DNA of 42,765 nucleotides from the NCBI GenBank assembly GCA_001970955.1, contig MPUH01000626.1, positions 1-42,765 of the forward strand. Reading direction: 5' to 3'. The position numbers were made by a program, and so were the translations under genes. The notes beneath the pieces were generated by a model. The model made no database searches. It saw only the letters and a list, made by a program, of their open reading frames with translations, and had not been told where the DNA came from. How positions within the stretch are numbered: the first letter of the stretch is position 1; every line of letters starts with the position of its first letter. Source of the DNA: Stentor coeruleus. Its lineage: Eukaryota > Ciliophora > Heterotrichea > Heterotrichida > Stentoridae. Below are positions 1 to 9,117 of the stretch, in pieces.

Positions 1-424
1 ATATAGAAATAACTTGTCTTAGTGAAGCTTTGCTTGCTTCGAATAAATCTTTTCTATCTTTACATCTCTTAATCTCATATCTTCAAAACTTAAGTTTCTA
101 TATTTTATTATCCTATCAAAGTAAATTTACAGCATAACTTCATATAAACTTAAATTAACAATATTCAACTAAGCCCTATTACATTAAAATCCACACAAAA
201 CCTCAAATATAATCATACAATAAATATTTATTACCCTTCTTATATTAATCTACACCTAAACTATATCTTTTATATTTAATTTAAACATTATTCAAAACCT
301 TTTCATCTTTACCAAAAACCATATATCATCCACCTTACAATAATATTTTTTTCTTTATCCAATCTTATCAAATCACTATTTTCATATCCCATTATCAATT
401 AACCCAATACCTTAAAATTTAACA
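1..424. other. Intergenic region / 5' flank of first gene
   Basis: No gene can be assigned. From about 130 to 424 the plus strand is A/C/T-rich and almost without G, the signature seen upstream of plus-strand genes in this window, so it is probably the promoter and leader of the gene starting at 425. Bases 1-82 on the minus strand are open to the window edge with coding-like composition but no ATG; this could be an exon of a gene that lies mostly outside. Confidence 0.5.
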
Positions 425-1108
425 ATGAACAGAAACAACACGCTAGCTAAAAACCAAGCATCCTCAACAATAAACCCTCGAAGAAATCTCGCAAGTTCAT
501 GCACAAATCTTATAATGTCCTCATCTCCTGATAGCAAAAAAACAAATTTCTTTAAAAAGCTAAGTTTCTTAACAAAAAGCTGTGATAAATTTTCTAAAGA
601 CATAAGAAAAACCTATAAAGCTGCTTCAACTAAACTTAGAAAGAATATAGACTTTATTGATGATACTGATTTTGATGTTGAACCCAAAGATCACAACTGG
701 AAAGCTAATTTTGAAAAATTCCACGAGAAAAAAGCAGAGAAAAATCATCTCTATATCAAACTTAAGTCTATGGTTTTTCCTCAAATTATTATTAAAGAGC
801 CTATAAGAAGGATGAAAGCTAAAAAAGATATGATTATTCCAATTAGAGCTAGAGTTAGTGTTAGTGAAATAGATTCAGCAACTGGTAAAGATATACTTTT
901 TAAGAATAAAAGAAATTTTGGCCAAGTTTGTACTAATAATAGTGCTGCGGATGTAAAAAGTAAGTTTGATGCTAGTTCAGGGGTATTTAAAAATCGTACT
1001 ATCAATGCGAAAAATGAGATGAAAATGGGCAAAGTTTGCGAAAAAGCTGAACAGATTCCCAAACTAGCAGAACAGATCCAGAAGAGACATACCAATAAAC
1101 CAAAATAA
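425..1108 (+). CDS. Hypothetical basic protein, 227 aa
   Basis: I do not recognise a family. The frame runs from ATG 425 to TAA 1106-1108. The protein is rich in Lys, Ser, Asn and Thr and strongly basic, with no signal peptide and no membrane segment. The first 60 residues look disordered and serine-rich. The middle (residues ~60-120) holds alternating basic and aromatic stretches, and the C-terminal ~30 residues form a short basic helix with two spaced KxAEQI motifs. The upstream leader is G-poor as for other plus-strand genes here, and the next gene (TOP1) starts about 200 nt downstream on the same strand. It could be a nucleic-acid-binding or cytoskeletal accessory protein, but nothing in the sequence decides this. 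That it is a gene is supported by length, ATG context and flank composition. Confidence 0.7.
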   Translation: MNRNNTLAKNQASSTINPRRNLASSCTNLIMSSSPDSKKTNFFKKLSFLTKSCDKFSKDIRKTYKAASTKLRKNIDFIDDTDFDVEPKDHNWKANFEKFHEKKAEKNHLYIKLKSMVFPQIIIKEPIRRMKAKKDMIIPIRARVSVSEIDSATGKDILFKNKRNFGQVCTNNSAADVKSKFDASSGVFKNRTINAKNEMKMGKVCEKAEQIPKLAEQIQKRHTNKPK

Positions 1109-1313
1109 TAAACGTAGAATTATTACTTAACTAGTAAATATCGTTTTTGTATATTTTTTTCATTAAAAGCTTTAAACTATAAAAAAGTAACTAAAAACAT
1201 TGACTCTCCACACACAAAAAAAAACATAAAACCTAAATAAACTCATGATATAAAAACTTTTATAAACATAAAATCTCACACTTAAATCTACATCAAATTT
1301 CAGTCTAATAAAA

Positions 1314-3035
1314 ATGACTGAGCTTATAAGCCTACCCAAAAAGCGCAAAGGTGAGTCCACAAACTGGTGGGAAGAAGATGAGCAAGACGACTTTTCAATC
1401 CAAAAATGGAAATCTCTCGAGCATCATGGGGTCATTTTCCCTCCAGACTACATTCCTCACAATATCCCGCTTTTTTATGATGATGAGGCAATTTCCTTAA
1501 CTTCAGAGCAAGAAGAAGTGGCAACTTGGTGGTCATCAGTAATAGGAACAGAATGGGAAACCAAAGAAATATTCCGTAAGAATTTCGAACAGAATTTCCT
1601 TAAGCTTTTCGGCTCAGACCATCAAATAAAATCTTTAGACAAATGCGACTTCAAAAAAATAGCTGAGTATGTTGAAGTCCAAAGAGAAGTAAAAAAAGCA
1701 CGACCACCTGAAGAAAAAAAACAAGAAAGGGAATCAAAACAGAAACTTGATGAAGAAATCGGATATGGAATAGTTGATGGAAAAAGGGAAAAAATTTCTA
1801 ATATAATAGTCGAACCCCCTGGGTTGTTTAGAGGTAGAGGACAACACCCTAAAGCTGGGTATATAAAAACTCGTTTACGTCCTGAGGATATAACAATTAA
1901 TGTAGGGAAATCAAATCTTGTCCCTAAATGCCCAGTACCAGGACATGCTTGGAAAAATGTTGTCCATAACAATTATGTAACCTGGCTTGCTTATTATAAA
2001 GACCCAGTGCTGAGTTTTTCGAATGTTAAATATGTGTATTTGGCTGCATCTTCTAAGTTTAAAGGTCTCAATGATAAATTAAAGTATGAAAAAGCTCGTA
2101 AGCTTAAAGGACTTATTGATGGTATTAGACATGACTATTTTGATAAAATAAAAAAAGATAATCAAGTTAATAAACAACTAGGCACAGCTTTGTATCTTAT
2201 TGACAAACTTGCTTTAAGAGTTGGTAATGAAAAAACTGAAGATGAAGCTGATACAGTTGGATGTTGTTCGTTAAAAGTATCAAATATATCATTCAAAGAA
2301 AACTGTCAAATAACATTAGATTTTCTAGGAAAAGATTCTATGAGATATTTTAATACAGTTCCTGTAGATCCTAATGTTCATGAAAACCTTAGAAAATTTG
2401 TTGAAGGAAAAGGACCTGATGAGGAGTTGTTTGATTTGATTACAACAAGTTCGCTTAATGAGTATTTGAAAACTTTTATGAAAAGCTTATCAGCTAAAGT
2501 ATTTAGGACTTATAATGCTTCAGTAACTTTACAGATGTTGTTAGGAAAATTTAATCATAAAAATATGCAAGTTGAAGAAAAAGTTCAGTTTTATACTGAT
2601 GCTAATAGAGAAGTGGCTATTTTATGTAATCATCAGAAAAGTACACCAAAGAATTTTGAAGTACAGATGGAAAAAATGCAAGATAAACTTAAAGATAAAT
2701 TTGAGAGCTTGAATTTGTTAGAAACACATTTGAAAGGGTTTTTAAGTAAAAAAATTGCCCAAAATGCTGATAAGAAATTTCCGACTTCTGAGGAAAATAC
2801 GAGGAAAGCTATTGTCAGGGCTAAGACTTCGATTAAGAATATGGAAATTAAATTGAAGATGAAAGATGATAATAAAACTGTTGCTTTGGGGACGTCGAAA
2901 ATCAATTATATGGATCCTAGAATTACTGTAGCATGGTGCAAGAATAATGAGGTGCCAATTGAGAAGGTGTTTCCTAAAGCGTTAAGATCGAAATTTATAT
3001 GGGCGATGTATACGGAACCCTCTTGGGAATTTTAA
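1314..3035 (+). CDS. TOP1: DNA topoisomerase I (type IB)
   Basis: Nuclear type IB topoisomerase; it relaxes supercoils by nicking one strand through a 3'-phosphotyrosine intermediate. The 573-residue protein starts almost directly in the N-terminal core (NWWEEDEQDDF, KSLEHHGVIFPPDY, EVATWW, KEIFRKNF) and lacks the long charged N-terminal tail of animal enzymes. The catalytic set is complete: Arg302 (ALRVGNEK), Lys340 (FLGKDSMRYFN), Arg398 (AKVFRTYNAS), His440 (ILCNHQK) and the nucleophile Tyr532 in SKINYMDPRITVAWCK. A Lys-rich coiled linker of about 70 residues separates the core from the C-terminal domain. The ATG at 1314 follows a G-poor leader; the stop is TAA followed at once by TAG. No intron is visible. 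Identification is secure. Confidence 0.98.
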   Translation: MTELISLPKKRKGESTNWWEEDEQDDFSIQKWKSLEHHGVIFPPDYIPHNIPLFYDDEAISLTSEQEEVATWWSSVIGTEWETKEIFRKNFEQNFLKLFGSDHQIKSLDKCDFKKIAEYVEVQREVKKARPPEEKKQERESKQKLDEEIGYGIVDGKREKISNIIVEPPGLFRGRGQHPKAGYIKTRLRPEDITINVGKSNLVPKCPVPGHAWKNVVHNNYVTWLAYYKDPVLSFSNVKYVYLAASSKFKGLNDKLKYEKARKLKGLIDGIRHDYFDKIKKDNQVNKQLGTALYLIDKLALRVGNEKTEDEADTVGCCSLKVSNISFKENCQITLDFLGKDSMRYFNTVPVDPNVHENLRKFVEGKGPDEELFDLITTSSLNEYLKTFMKSLSAKVFRTYNASVTLQMLLGKFNHKNMQVEEKVQFYTDANREVAILCNHQKSTPKNFEVQMEKMQDKLKDKFESLNLLETHLKGFLSKKIAQNADKKFPTSEENTRKAIVRAKTSIKNMEIKLKMKDDNKTVALGTSKINYMDPRITVAWCKNNEVPIEKVFPKALRSKFIWAMYTEPSWEF

Positions 3036-4105
3036 TAGTTAGAGATAGTAAGTAAGTTTTTATACTAAATAATGAGAGTGATTTTTATAAGTTATGGTGA
3101 GGATAATGAATTTGGGTATATTATAAGAAGTGATATAATAATTTGTAATATTCAATAAGCAATATGAAGTTTGCAGATGATAAAGCTAATATTAGATGAT
3201 AAAGAAAATGAATTGTTTGTGAAATATTTATTGTGTAGCCCTATCATCTAAAATTATACCTTTTATAAGTATTGTCATTAACAGCATTTACAGCATTTTT
3301 TTATTTCAGTAGTAGGAAGAAAGTGTTAATATAAACCAAATAACAAGGTATTTTTAATTTCTTAAATATATAAAGTTATACATTTTATATTTGGATATGA
3401 CTGATACTAGTTAAAATAATCTATGACTTTATAAACAACCTTGATAATTCTTAAAATGAGATTTGTACAAAATTCTAGATTTAACTATGAAAATGCTGAA
3501 CTTAATAAGATGAAAAGAGAAATGGAAGAAAAATAGAGGAAGATGATTAAAGAAATAATAAAAAGTGGAATCAAGCCTGAACAAACCGAGAAAATTATTA
3601 AAAATCAGCAGTAATAAATGAATCAGAAGCGGTTATATAAAACCAAGTTTAAAGCATCAAGAACTAATACAAAAAAAACTGAATTATTCTTTAACTAGCC
3701 CCCAAGAACGTATGGTCCATAAACTAGCAAAACATAAAAAAGAAAATCAAAATCATAACCAATGAGGAAGTTGAAAACATAGCCTTTAAGATTTTTATAA
3801 TCAAAACCATAATTAATCCCAAACTAAACAGCCTGACTTACTTGCCAAAATATTAACTCTAAACCTAAATCAAACCAGCAGCCAATCCTAACATAAATCT
3901 CAATAAAAAAATATTCATCATATATAAAAAATCTGCTAATCCAAGTTAAAAATATCAGTAAAATCTTAAAAATGAGTTAAACTTAAACACAACATAAGCC
4001 ATTTAGATAAAATTTCTAAAGCATTAAAGTACCTAACTTATACATTTATAAAAATAACAAAGATAGTTATATAGTTTATAATATAACCTATACTATGATT
4101 AACGG
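3036..4105. other. Intergenic region between convergent genes, possible gene relic
   Basis: About 1.07 kb between the ends of TOP1 (+) and the PLAC8 gene (-). The first ~150 nt are G/T-rich and C-poor (3' flank of TOP1). Bases 3456-3698 on the plus strand read like protein (ATG start; Glu/Lys/Gln-rich) but are broken by four stops, all TAA or TAG. From ~3840 on the plus strand is A/C-rich and G-poor, the 3' flank of the minus-strand gene. No intact gene or RNA gene was seen. Confidence 0.5.
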
Positions 4106-4510
4106 TTAATTACTCAGTGCTTTCCATATTGGGATATTCCCGTTCCCTTTTTTTAGTGTTAAAGTTTGTATATATTCTTGGGTAGCTGCACAACAAGGTA
4201 GGCAACACCATAAGAAAGCATCAACACTAAGACTTTCTTCTTCGATATTCAAATTCTTTTTTAGTCTATGCCTATTTATAACTCCTCCTATACATCCAAG
4301 GCAACAACTTAGTAGCCCAGCAATTAGCGCTGAGTTCTTTTCTGGATCTGATAGCTTAGCATCTACTATTTGCATACACATAATACCGCATGGTACACAA
4401 CATGACCATAAAAACATAAGGACGTTTTTATTGCAATCAAAAATCTTTATATCCCAAGTACTCATATTTATTAGTATCCAGAATATAATCATTAGTAAAA
4501 AAACAAACAT
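4106..4510 (-). CDS. PLAC8-family cysteine-rich membrane protein
   Basis: A PLAC8 (DUF614) protein of 134 residues. Members are small, Cys-rich, membrane-associated proteins linked to cell-size control, cadmium resistance and calcium entry in other eukaryotes. The family pattern is clear: WDIKIFDC near the start, a first hydrophobic Cys cluster (FLWSCCVPCGIMCMQ), a central LLSCCLGCIGG with the basic NRHRLKK, and the C-terminal CCLPCCAATQEY. Two hydrophobic stretches would insert in the membrane. An ATG at 4510 gives 15 extra hydrophobic residues. An inner ATG at 4465 (MSTWDIKIF) matches the usual PLAC8 start better, so the true start may be 4465. The next gene on the same strand ends further right with its own flank. 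Substrate and direction of transport cannot be read from the sequence. Confidence 0.85.
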   Translation of the reverse strand: MFVFLLMIIFWILINMSTWDIKIFDCNKNVLMFLWSCCVPCGIMCMQIVDAKLSDPEKNSALIAGLLSCCLGCIGGVINRHRLKKNLNIEEESLSVDAFLWCCLPCCAATQEYIQTLTLKKGNGNIPIWKALSN

Positions 4511-4872
4511 GTGTATTTAATTGAGAAGTTTATTTATAAATATTGTAGGGTTTTGCTTAAGGAAAATTTTGGACTACTGAAAATAGTGTTGTTTTTAGTT
4601 ATTTGATGTTAATATGAATGCTTTAATTGGTTATAATTTATAAGTATAAGGAGATTTTAAGTGATAAATATAAAATATTCAATCAAAGTCTAGCATATAC
4701 GGTTAACAATCAGTTGTTTTATAAAAATTGAACTTCTGATTATCGAATTTATATATAAAAACCCCCATTTTTCTTATGAAACTTCATTCTGATTACTTGT
4801 AGATTATAATATTTAAACTCATCTTAAAAACCTTAAGTAAAATTGTATATTTTAATTATCACTATCTCTTGT
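4511..4872. other. Intergenic region
   Basis: A 362-nt A/T-rich spacer between two minus-strand genes. It must contain the 5' flank of the PLAC8 gene and the 3' flank of the Cys-repeat gene. No reading frame, repeat or RNA gene was seen. Confidence 0.5.
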
Positions 4873-7437
4873 TTATCCTTCCACAGATTCAATACAATCT
4901 TTTAGTTCCTCGCTAAGGTCATCATCAATCAAAATAGTAATATCATAAACTAAAGATATGTCATCATTATTCTGAATCTCTTGTTCTAGTTCACTTTCAG
5001 GGCAAGGCTCACAGCAGGATTCTTCACCTGTAAGACATTCACATTGATCACAACATAATTCATCACCTGTTATACATTTGCATTCTTCACAACAATCTTC
5101 ATAACCTGTTATACATTCACATGAATCACAACATAGTTCGAATCCTGTAAGACATTCGCATTCATCACAACATATTTCAGTACCTGTGATACAGAAACAA
5201 TCTTGACAACAAGATTCGGTACCATTAATACATTCGCACTCATCACAACAGGCTTCAAGGCCGGTTGTACATTCACAAGGGTCGCAGCAGAGTTCTAATC
5301 CTGTTAGGCATTCGCATTCATCACAACAGGATTCGGTACCAGTTATGCATTCACATGGCTCGCAACATATTTCTAAGCCAGTAAGGCATTCACATTCATC
5401 ACAACAAAGTTCAAATCCGGTAATACACTCACAAGCATCACAACAAAGTTCAGTTCCTGTTAGGCAATCACACACATCACAGCAAAGCTCTTCACCTGTG
5501 ATGCATTCGCATGCATCACAGCATGATTCTGTTCCTGTTAAGCAGAAACATTCATCACAACAAATTTCATCACCACTAATGCATTCACATTCATCACAAC
5601 AAGTTTCAGTGCCAGTCAAGCACAAACATTCATCACAACATGTTTCTTCTCCTGTAATACATTCACATTCATCACAGCATAATTCGTTGCCAGTTAAACA
5701 CAGGCATCCTTGACAACACTCTTCTTTTCCAGTAATACATTCGCATTCATCACAGCATATTTCATCACCTGTAATACATTCGCATTCATCACAGCAATCT
5801 TCTTCTCCAGTAATACATTCGCATATATCACAGCATGTTTCATCTCCAGTTATGCATTCGCACTCTTGACAACATAACTCTTCTCCAGTAATGCATTCAC
5901 ATACACTACAACAATATTCCATCCCGGTAGCGCATTCGCATTCATCACAACACAATTCATCCCCTGTAATACATTCGCATTCATCACAGCAAGATTCTAA
6001 TCCAGTAATACATTCGCAAGGATCACAGCAAACTTCATCTCCAGTAATACATTCACACTCATCACAACAAGTTTCTTGTCCGGTAATACATTCGCATACA
6101 TCACAACAAGCTTCAGTTCCAGTTAAACATTCACACATTGAACAACACAATTCTAGCCCAGTAACACATTCACATTCATCACAACATATTTCTTCTCCAG
6201 TAATACATTCACAAATATCACAACATTCTTCATTTCCTGTTACACATTCGCATTCATCACAACAAATCTCTGTACCAAGTAAACATTCACATTCATCACA
6301 ACAATCTTCTAATCCAGTAACACAATAACATTCTTGACAACAAGCTTCAGTACCAGTTAAACATTCGCATTCATCACAACAAATTTCTAAACCTGTAATA
6401 CAAAAACATTCTTGACAGCATATTTCATCTCCAGTAATACATTCACAATCATCACAACAAAGTTCAGTTCCAGTAAGACATTCGCATTCATCACAACAAA
6501 TTTCTGTACCTAAAATGCATTCACAAGTATCACAACAATTTTCAAATCCAGTTAAACATTCACATTCATCACAGCAGATTTCATTTCCGGTTATGCATTC
6601 ACATTTCTCACAGCATTCTTCAGTACCAAAAATGCAATAACAATCTTGACAACAAAATTCAGTTCCAAGAATACATTCACAATCATCACAACAATCTTCC
6701 ATACCTGTAATACATTGACAATTATCACAACAATATTCAGTTCCTGTATTACAAAAGCATTCTTGGCAACAAGATTCAAGTCCTGTGAGACAGTAACAAT
6801 CTTGGCAACAAGCTTCAGTTCCAGTTAAACAATGGCAATCTTGGCAGCAAGCTTCAGTACCAGTTTCACAATAGCAATCATCACAGCAGATTTCTGTACC
6901 TAAAAGACACTTACACTCAGGACAACAGAGCTCAAATCCTGTCAAACATTCACAAGGAGGACAACAAATTTCATGTCCAGTTTTGCATACACATGGTTCA
7001 ATACAATAGCAGCTATTAATAAGGTAATTGATGTAGTTTAAGTAATCAGCTTCATATTCAAAGCTCTCACTAGAATAATTACAGGTACAAGAGCCATCCC
7101 ATTTAGGTTGACCTTTTCTATGATAACTACAGTCACAGTTACTAGTTATATACAAAGCATAAATCAGAAAGTCACTGTTTTTTTTAAAATTGGTAGAAAT
7201 GTGATTGCAGATGCAGCCTTTAGTCCATCCTGACTCATCTAAGGTTACTGTTGTGGTATCGGTTGATGTTTTTGACAAGGATGCTGTGGTAGAAATTTCC
7301 AGAAAACCTCCCTTCGATGCACTTTCCCAGGTCTCTGATGATTGAGGACTGTTGAGATGGAGTTTTTGATCGTACTCGCTATGTAAGTTATGCGCCAGGA
7401 CTGAAAAACCTCCCAGAAGCCAATAGAGACTTAGCAT
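4873..7437 (-). CDS. Secreted giant cysteine-repeat protein (51 x 13 aa CxC..CC repeats)
   Basis: I know no family for this 854-residue protein. It begins with a signal peptide (MLSLYWLLGGFSVLAHN), then a Ser/Thr-rich stretch to ~70. Two related 29-residue modules follow (residues ~75-103 and ~117-145), each C-x-C-N-x2-S-x2-F-x4-D-x-L-x-Y-x2-Y-x5-C-x-C. Residues 149-811 are 51 uninterrupted 13-residue repeats, consensus C-E-C-[IL]-T-G-x-E-x-C-C-D-E. The final 43 residues are acidic and hold DITILIDDDLSEEL. The repeats contribute 204 cysteines and a large negative charge. There is no membrane segment after the signal, so export to the cell surface or a secretory granule is inferred. Cys could bind metals, as the CxC and CC pairs of metallothioneins do, or form a disulfide-linked rod. 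The oxidising secretory route favours disulfides, and the acidic residues could bind Ca2+. Function is unproved. Confidence 0.93.
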   Translation of the reverse strand: MLSLYWLLGGFSVLAHNLHSEYDQKLHLNSPQSSETWESASKGGFLEISTTASLSKTSTDTTTVTLDESGWTKGCICNHISTNFKKNSDFLIYALYITSNCDCSYHRKGQPKWDGSCTCNYSSESFEYEADYLNYINYLINSCYCIEPCVCKTGHEICCPPCECLTGFELCCPECKCLLGTEICCDDCYCETGTEACCQDCHCLTGTEACCQDCYCLTGLESCCQECFCNTGTEYCCDNCQCITGMEDCCDDCECILGTEFCCQDCYCIFGTEECCEKCECITGNEICCDECECLTGFENCCDTCECILGTEICCDECECLTGTELCCDDCECITGDEICCQECFCITGLEICCDECECLTGTEACCQECYCVTGLEDCCDECECLLGTEICCDECECVTGNEECCDICECITGEEICCDECECVTGLELCCSMCECLTGTEACCDVCECITGQETCCDECECITGDEVCCDPCECITGLESCCDECECITGDELCCDECECATGMEYCCSVCECITGEELCCQECECITGDETCCDICECITGEEDCCDECECITGDEICCDECECITGKEECCQGCLCLTGNELCCDECECITGEETCCDECLCLTGTETCCDECECISGDEICCDECFCLTGTESCCDACECITGEELCCDVCDCLTGTELCCDACECITGFELCCDECECLTGLEICCEPCECITGTESCCDECECLTGLELCCDPCECTTGLEACCDECECINGTESCCQDCFCITGTEICCDECECLTGFELCCDSCECITGYEDCCEECKCITGDELCCDQCECLTGEESCCEPCPESELEQEIQNNDDISLVYDITILIDDDLSEELKDCIESVEG
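5005..6993 (-). repeat. 51 tandem coding repeats of 39 nt
   Basis: Exactly 1989 nt = 51 x 39 with no insertion or deletion. In all 51 units Cys1, Cys3, Gly6, Glu8, Cys10 and Cys11 are invariant. The other positions vary: position 2 is mostly Glu but also Tyr, Phe, Lys, Leu; positions 12-13 are mostly Asp-Glu. Synonymous codons differ between units (TGC/TGT, GAA/GAG), so the array is kept at protein level and not just freshly duplicated DNA. Confidence 0.97.
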
Positions 7438-9117
7438 TTATAAACGGCTAGTTTTAACCCTATTTGCATGGTCAGATTTTAGCATATAACTTAACTTTTT
7501 GCCCTTGTATATGGCATTTTAAGTTATAAGGCTTAAGGGATTATGATTACTGAGTTATTGGCTTAGATTATTAGGATGTGGATTTTATTATAATTTTTAT
7601 GTGCAATTTAGCTTTAGGGTAAGAATTTTAGATTTTTCGATTTGGGTCGGATAGGGTTTGGAAAAGGATTTTTTTCGTGTTTTGATGAAGTTTTGGATGT
7701 GATGTTAAGAATTTTATGGGCTAGTGAAAAGGATTGTGTGATAAATTTGAAGAGGAAATGCTGGTAGCTTATAATTTCTTTGAAGGAAAGAAATATGAGA
7801 ATACAAGAAAATTTTTGAGTTTTTGGGAAAGATTTGCTTTGTGTAGGTAGACTAAATAAATTTATATTCAGATTGCCTTGTATTAAGTATTTTTCCAATC
7901 TGTTAGTTCCATTAATAATTAGTGTTTATTATATTATGATTGTATTAGTTAATTATCGCTTGACTATTGTCAAGCCCTTGCTTTTATAAGCGGAATATAA
8001 GAATATCTATATCACAATTGTAATTAATCGATACCACATTTAAAATATACAACATAATTTTAACCAAACCACAGAAACCATTTCGCTATATTTTATTCTT
8101 CACCTTATGCCCTAAAATCATCAAAACATCTAACTGATATTCACCTATTAAAATCAAAATTTCTAAGACACTAGCGTATTAACTTTAAATTATCTAAAAT
8201 TAAAATATAAGACTAAGATATCAAAGAATTAAAATATGTATTCAGATATTCAACAGAGTTCCTCAAATCAAAATATTTTCAACACCAAAAAAATTTTACC
8301 CTAACATAGCCAGCGCTAGTATAGTTTATAACTTAATTAATCTTCAGAGTCAAAAATTTTTGTTTATCATGACGATACTGTTACTTACCTTCGAATTTCT
8401 TCTTCAGAGGCCCTGATTGATTCATGCCAAAAAAAAGTATAATGATGATATCATCGCCTTAGATTTTACCTCAAAGTAAACCAAATTCCAATTTAGCGAG
8501 CACAACCATGATATAAAATTCATAGATTTTCTTTATACAAAAACTTCTCCTAATCTATAATCTTCATGTTGATTATATAAAAAAAGCATATGATTTTTCA
8601 CTTTTATGATTAATTTCTATATTCTTGTAGAAACCTGACAGACAACAAAATGCTTGTGTGGAATGCTATATTAGGTTTATTATTGTATCTATAATTATAG
8701 CTCTAAATTCAACAATATTTATTAAATTTGTAGGTTTTTACAAGAAAGACCAATTGAAAAAACTTAGTATGAGGATTACTTCTGCGGATATGAGCATTCT
8801 TAGTATAATTATTATGATAGAAATCAAAATATCACTATAGGTAAAGATAATTACTCACTAATATTAAATGTATTCTTGTAAGTTTACTTGATAGTAATAA
8901 TAAATTATAATATAAACTTATAGCTTCAATAAAATTTTCATAAGAAAGTTAGGTTGATATTGATATTTTTTTCATATAATCATAATAGCCCGAAATGTTT
9001 TTTATTATTTTTACAATAAAACAACCTATTATAGTTTAAAATTCTATGATTTTTGTAATTGATTTATATGACCCTATTCGGCTATGGATAATTTATATAA
9101 GAAATTTGAAGTCAGGA
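7438..9117. other. Long intergenic region
   Basis: About 1.7 kb. From 7438 to ~7900 the plus strand is G/T-rich and C-poor, fitting the 5' flank of the minus-strand Cys-repeat gene. The centre is plain A/T-rich. Bases 8631-8840 (+) form a 69-codon open frame ending in TAG with a hydrophobic stretch then KKDQLKKL, but it has no ATG near its start and is not called as a gene. Nothing else was seen. Confidence 0.5.

Noticed and set aside
3465..3478. Possible 14-nt GT...AG intron in the relic at 3456
   Set aside because: Both supported introns here are 15 nt, and removing 14 nt breaks the frame rather than mending it.
5345..6328. Plus-strand frames of HSHSSQQ-type repeats opposite the Cys-repeat gene
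   Set aside because: They are the mirror of the 39-nt coding repeats (reverse complements of TGC/TGT, GAA, GAT codons contain no stop). The minus frame has an ATG, a signal peptide and invariant Cys, so it is the real gene.
7614..7898. 94-codon minus-strand frame upstream of the Cys-repeat gene
   Set aside because: It lies in G-poor sense-strand DNA where TAG and TGA are rare, and has no domain, periodicity or flank of its own. Such frames are expected in 5' flanks here.
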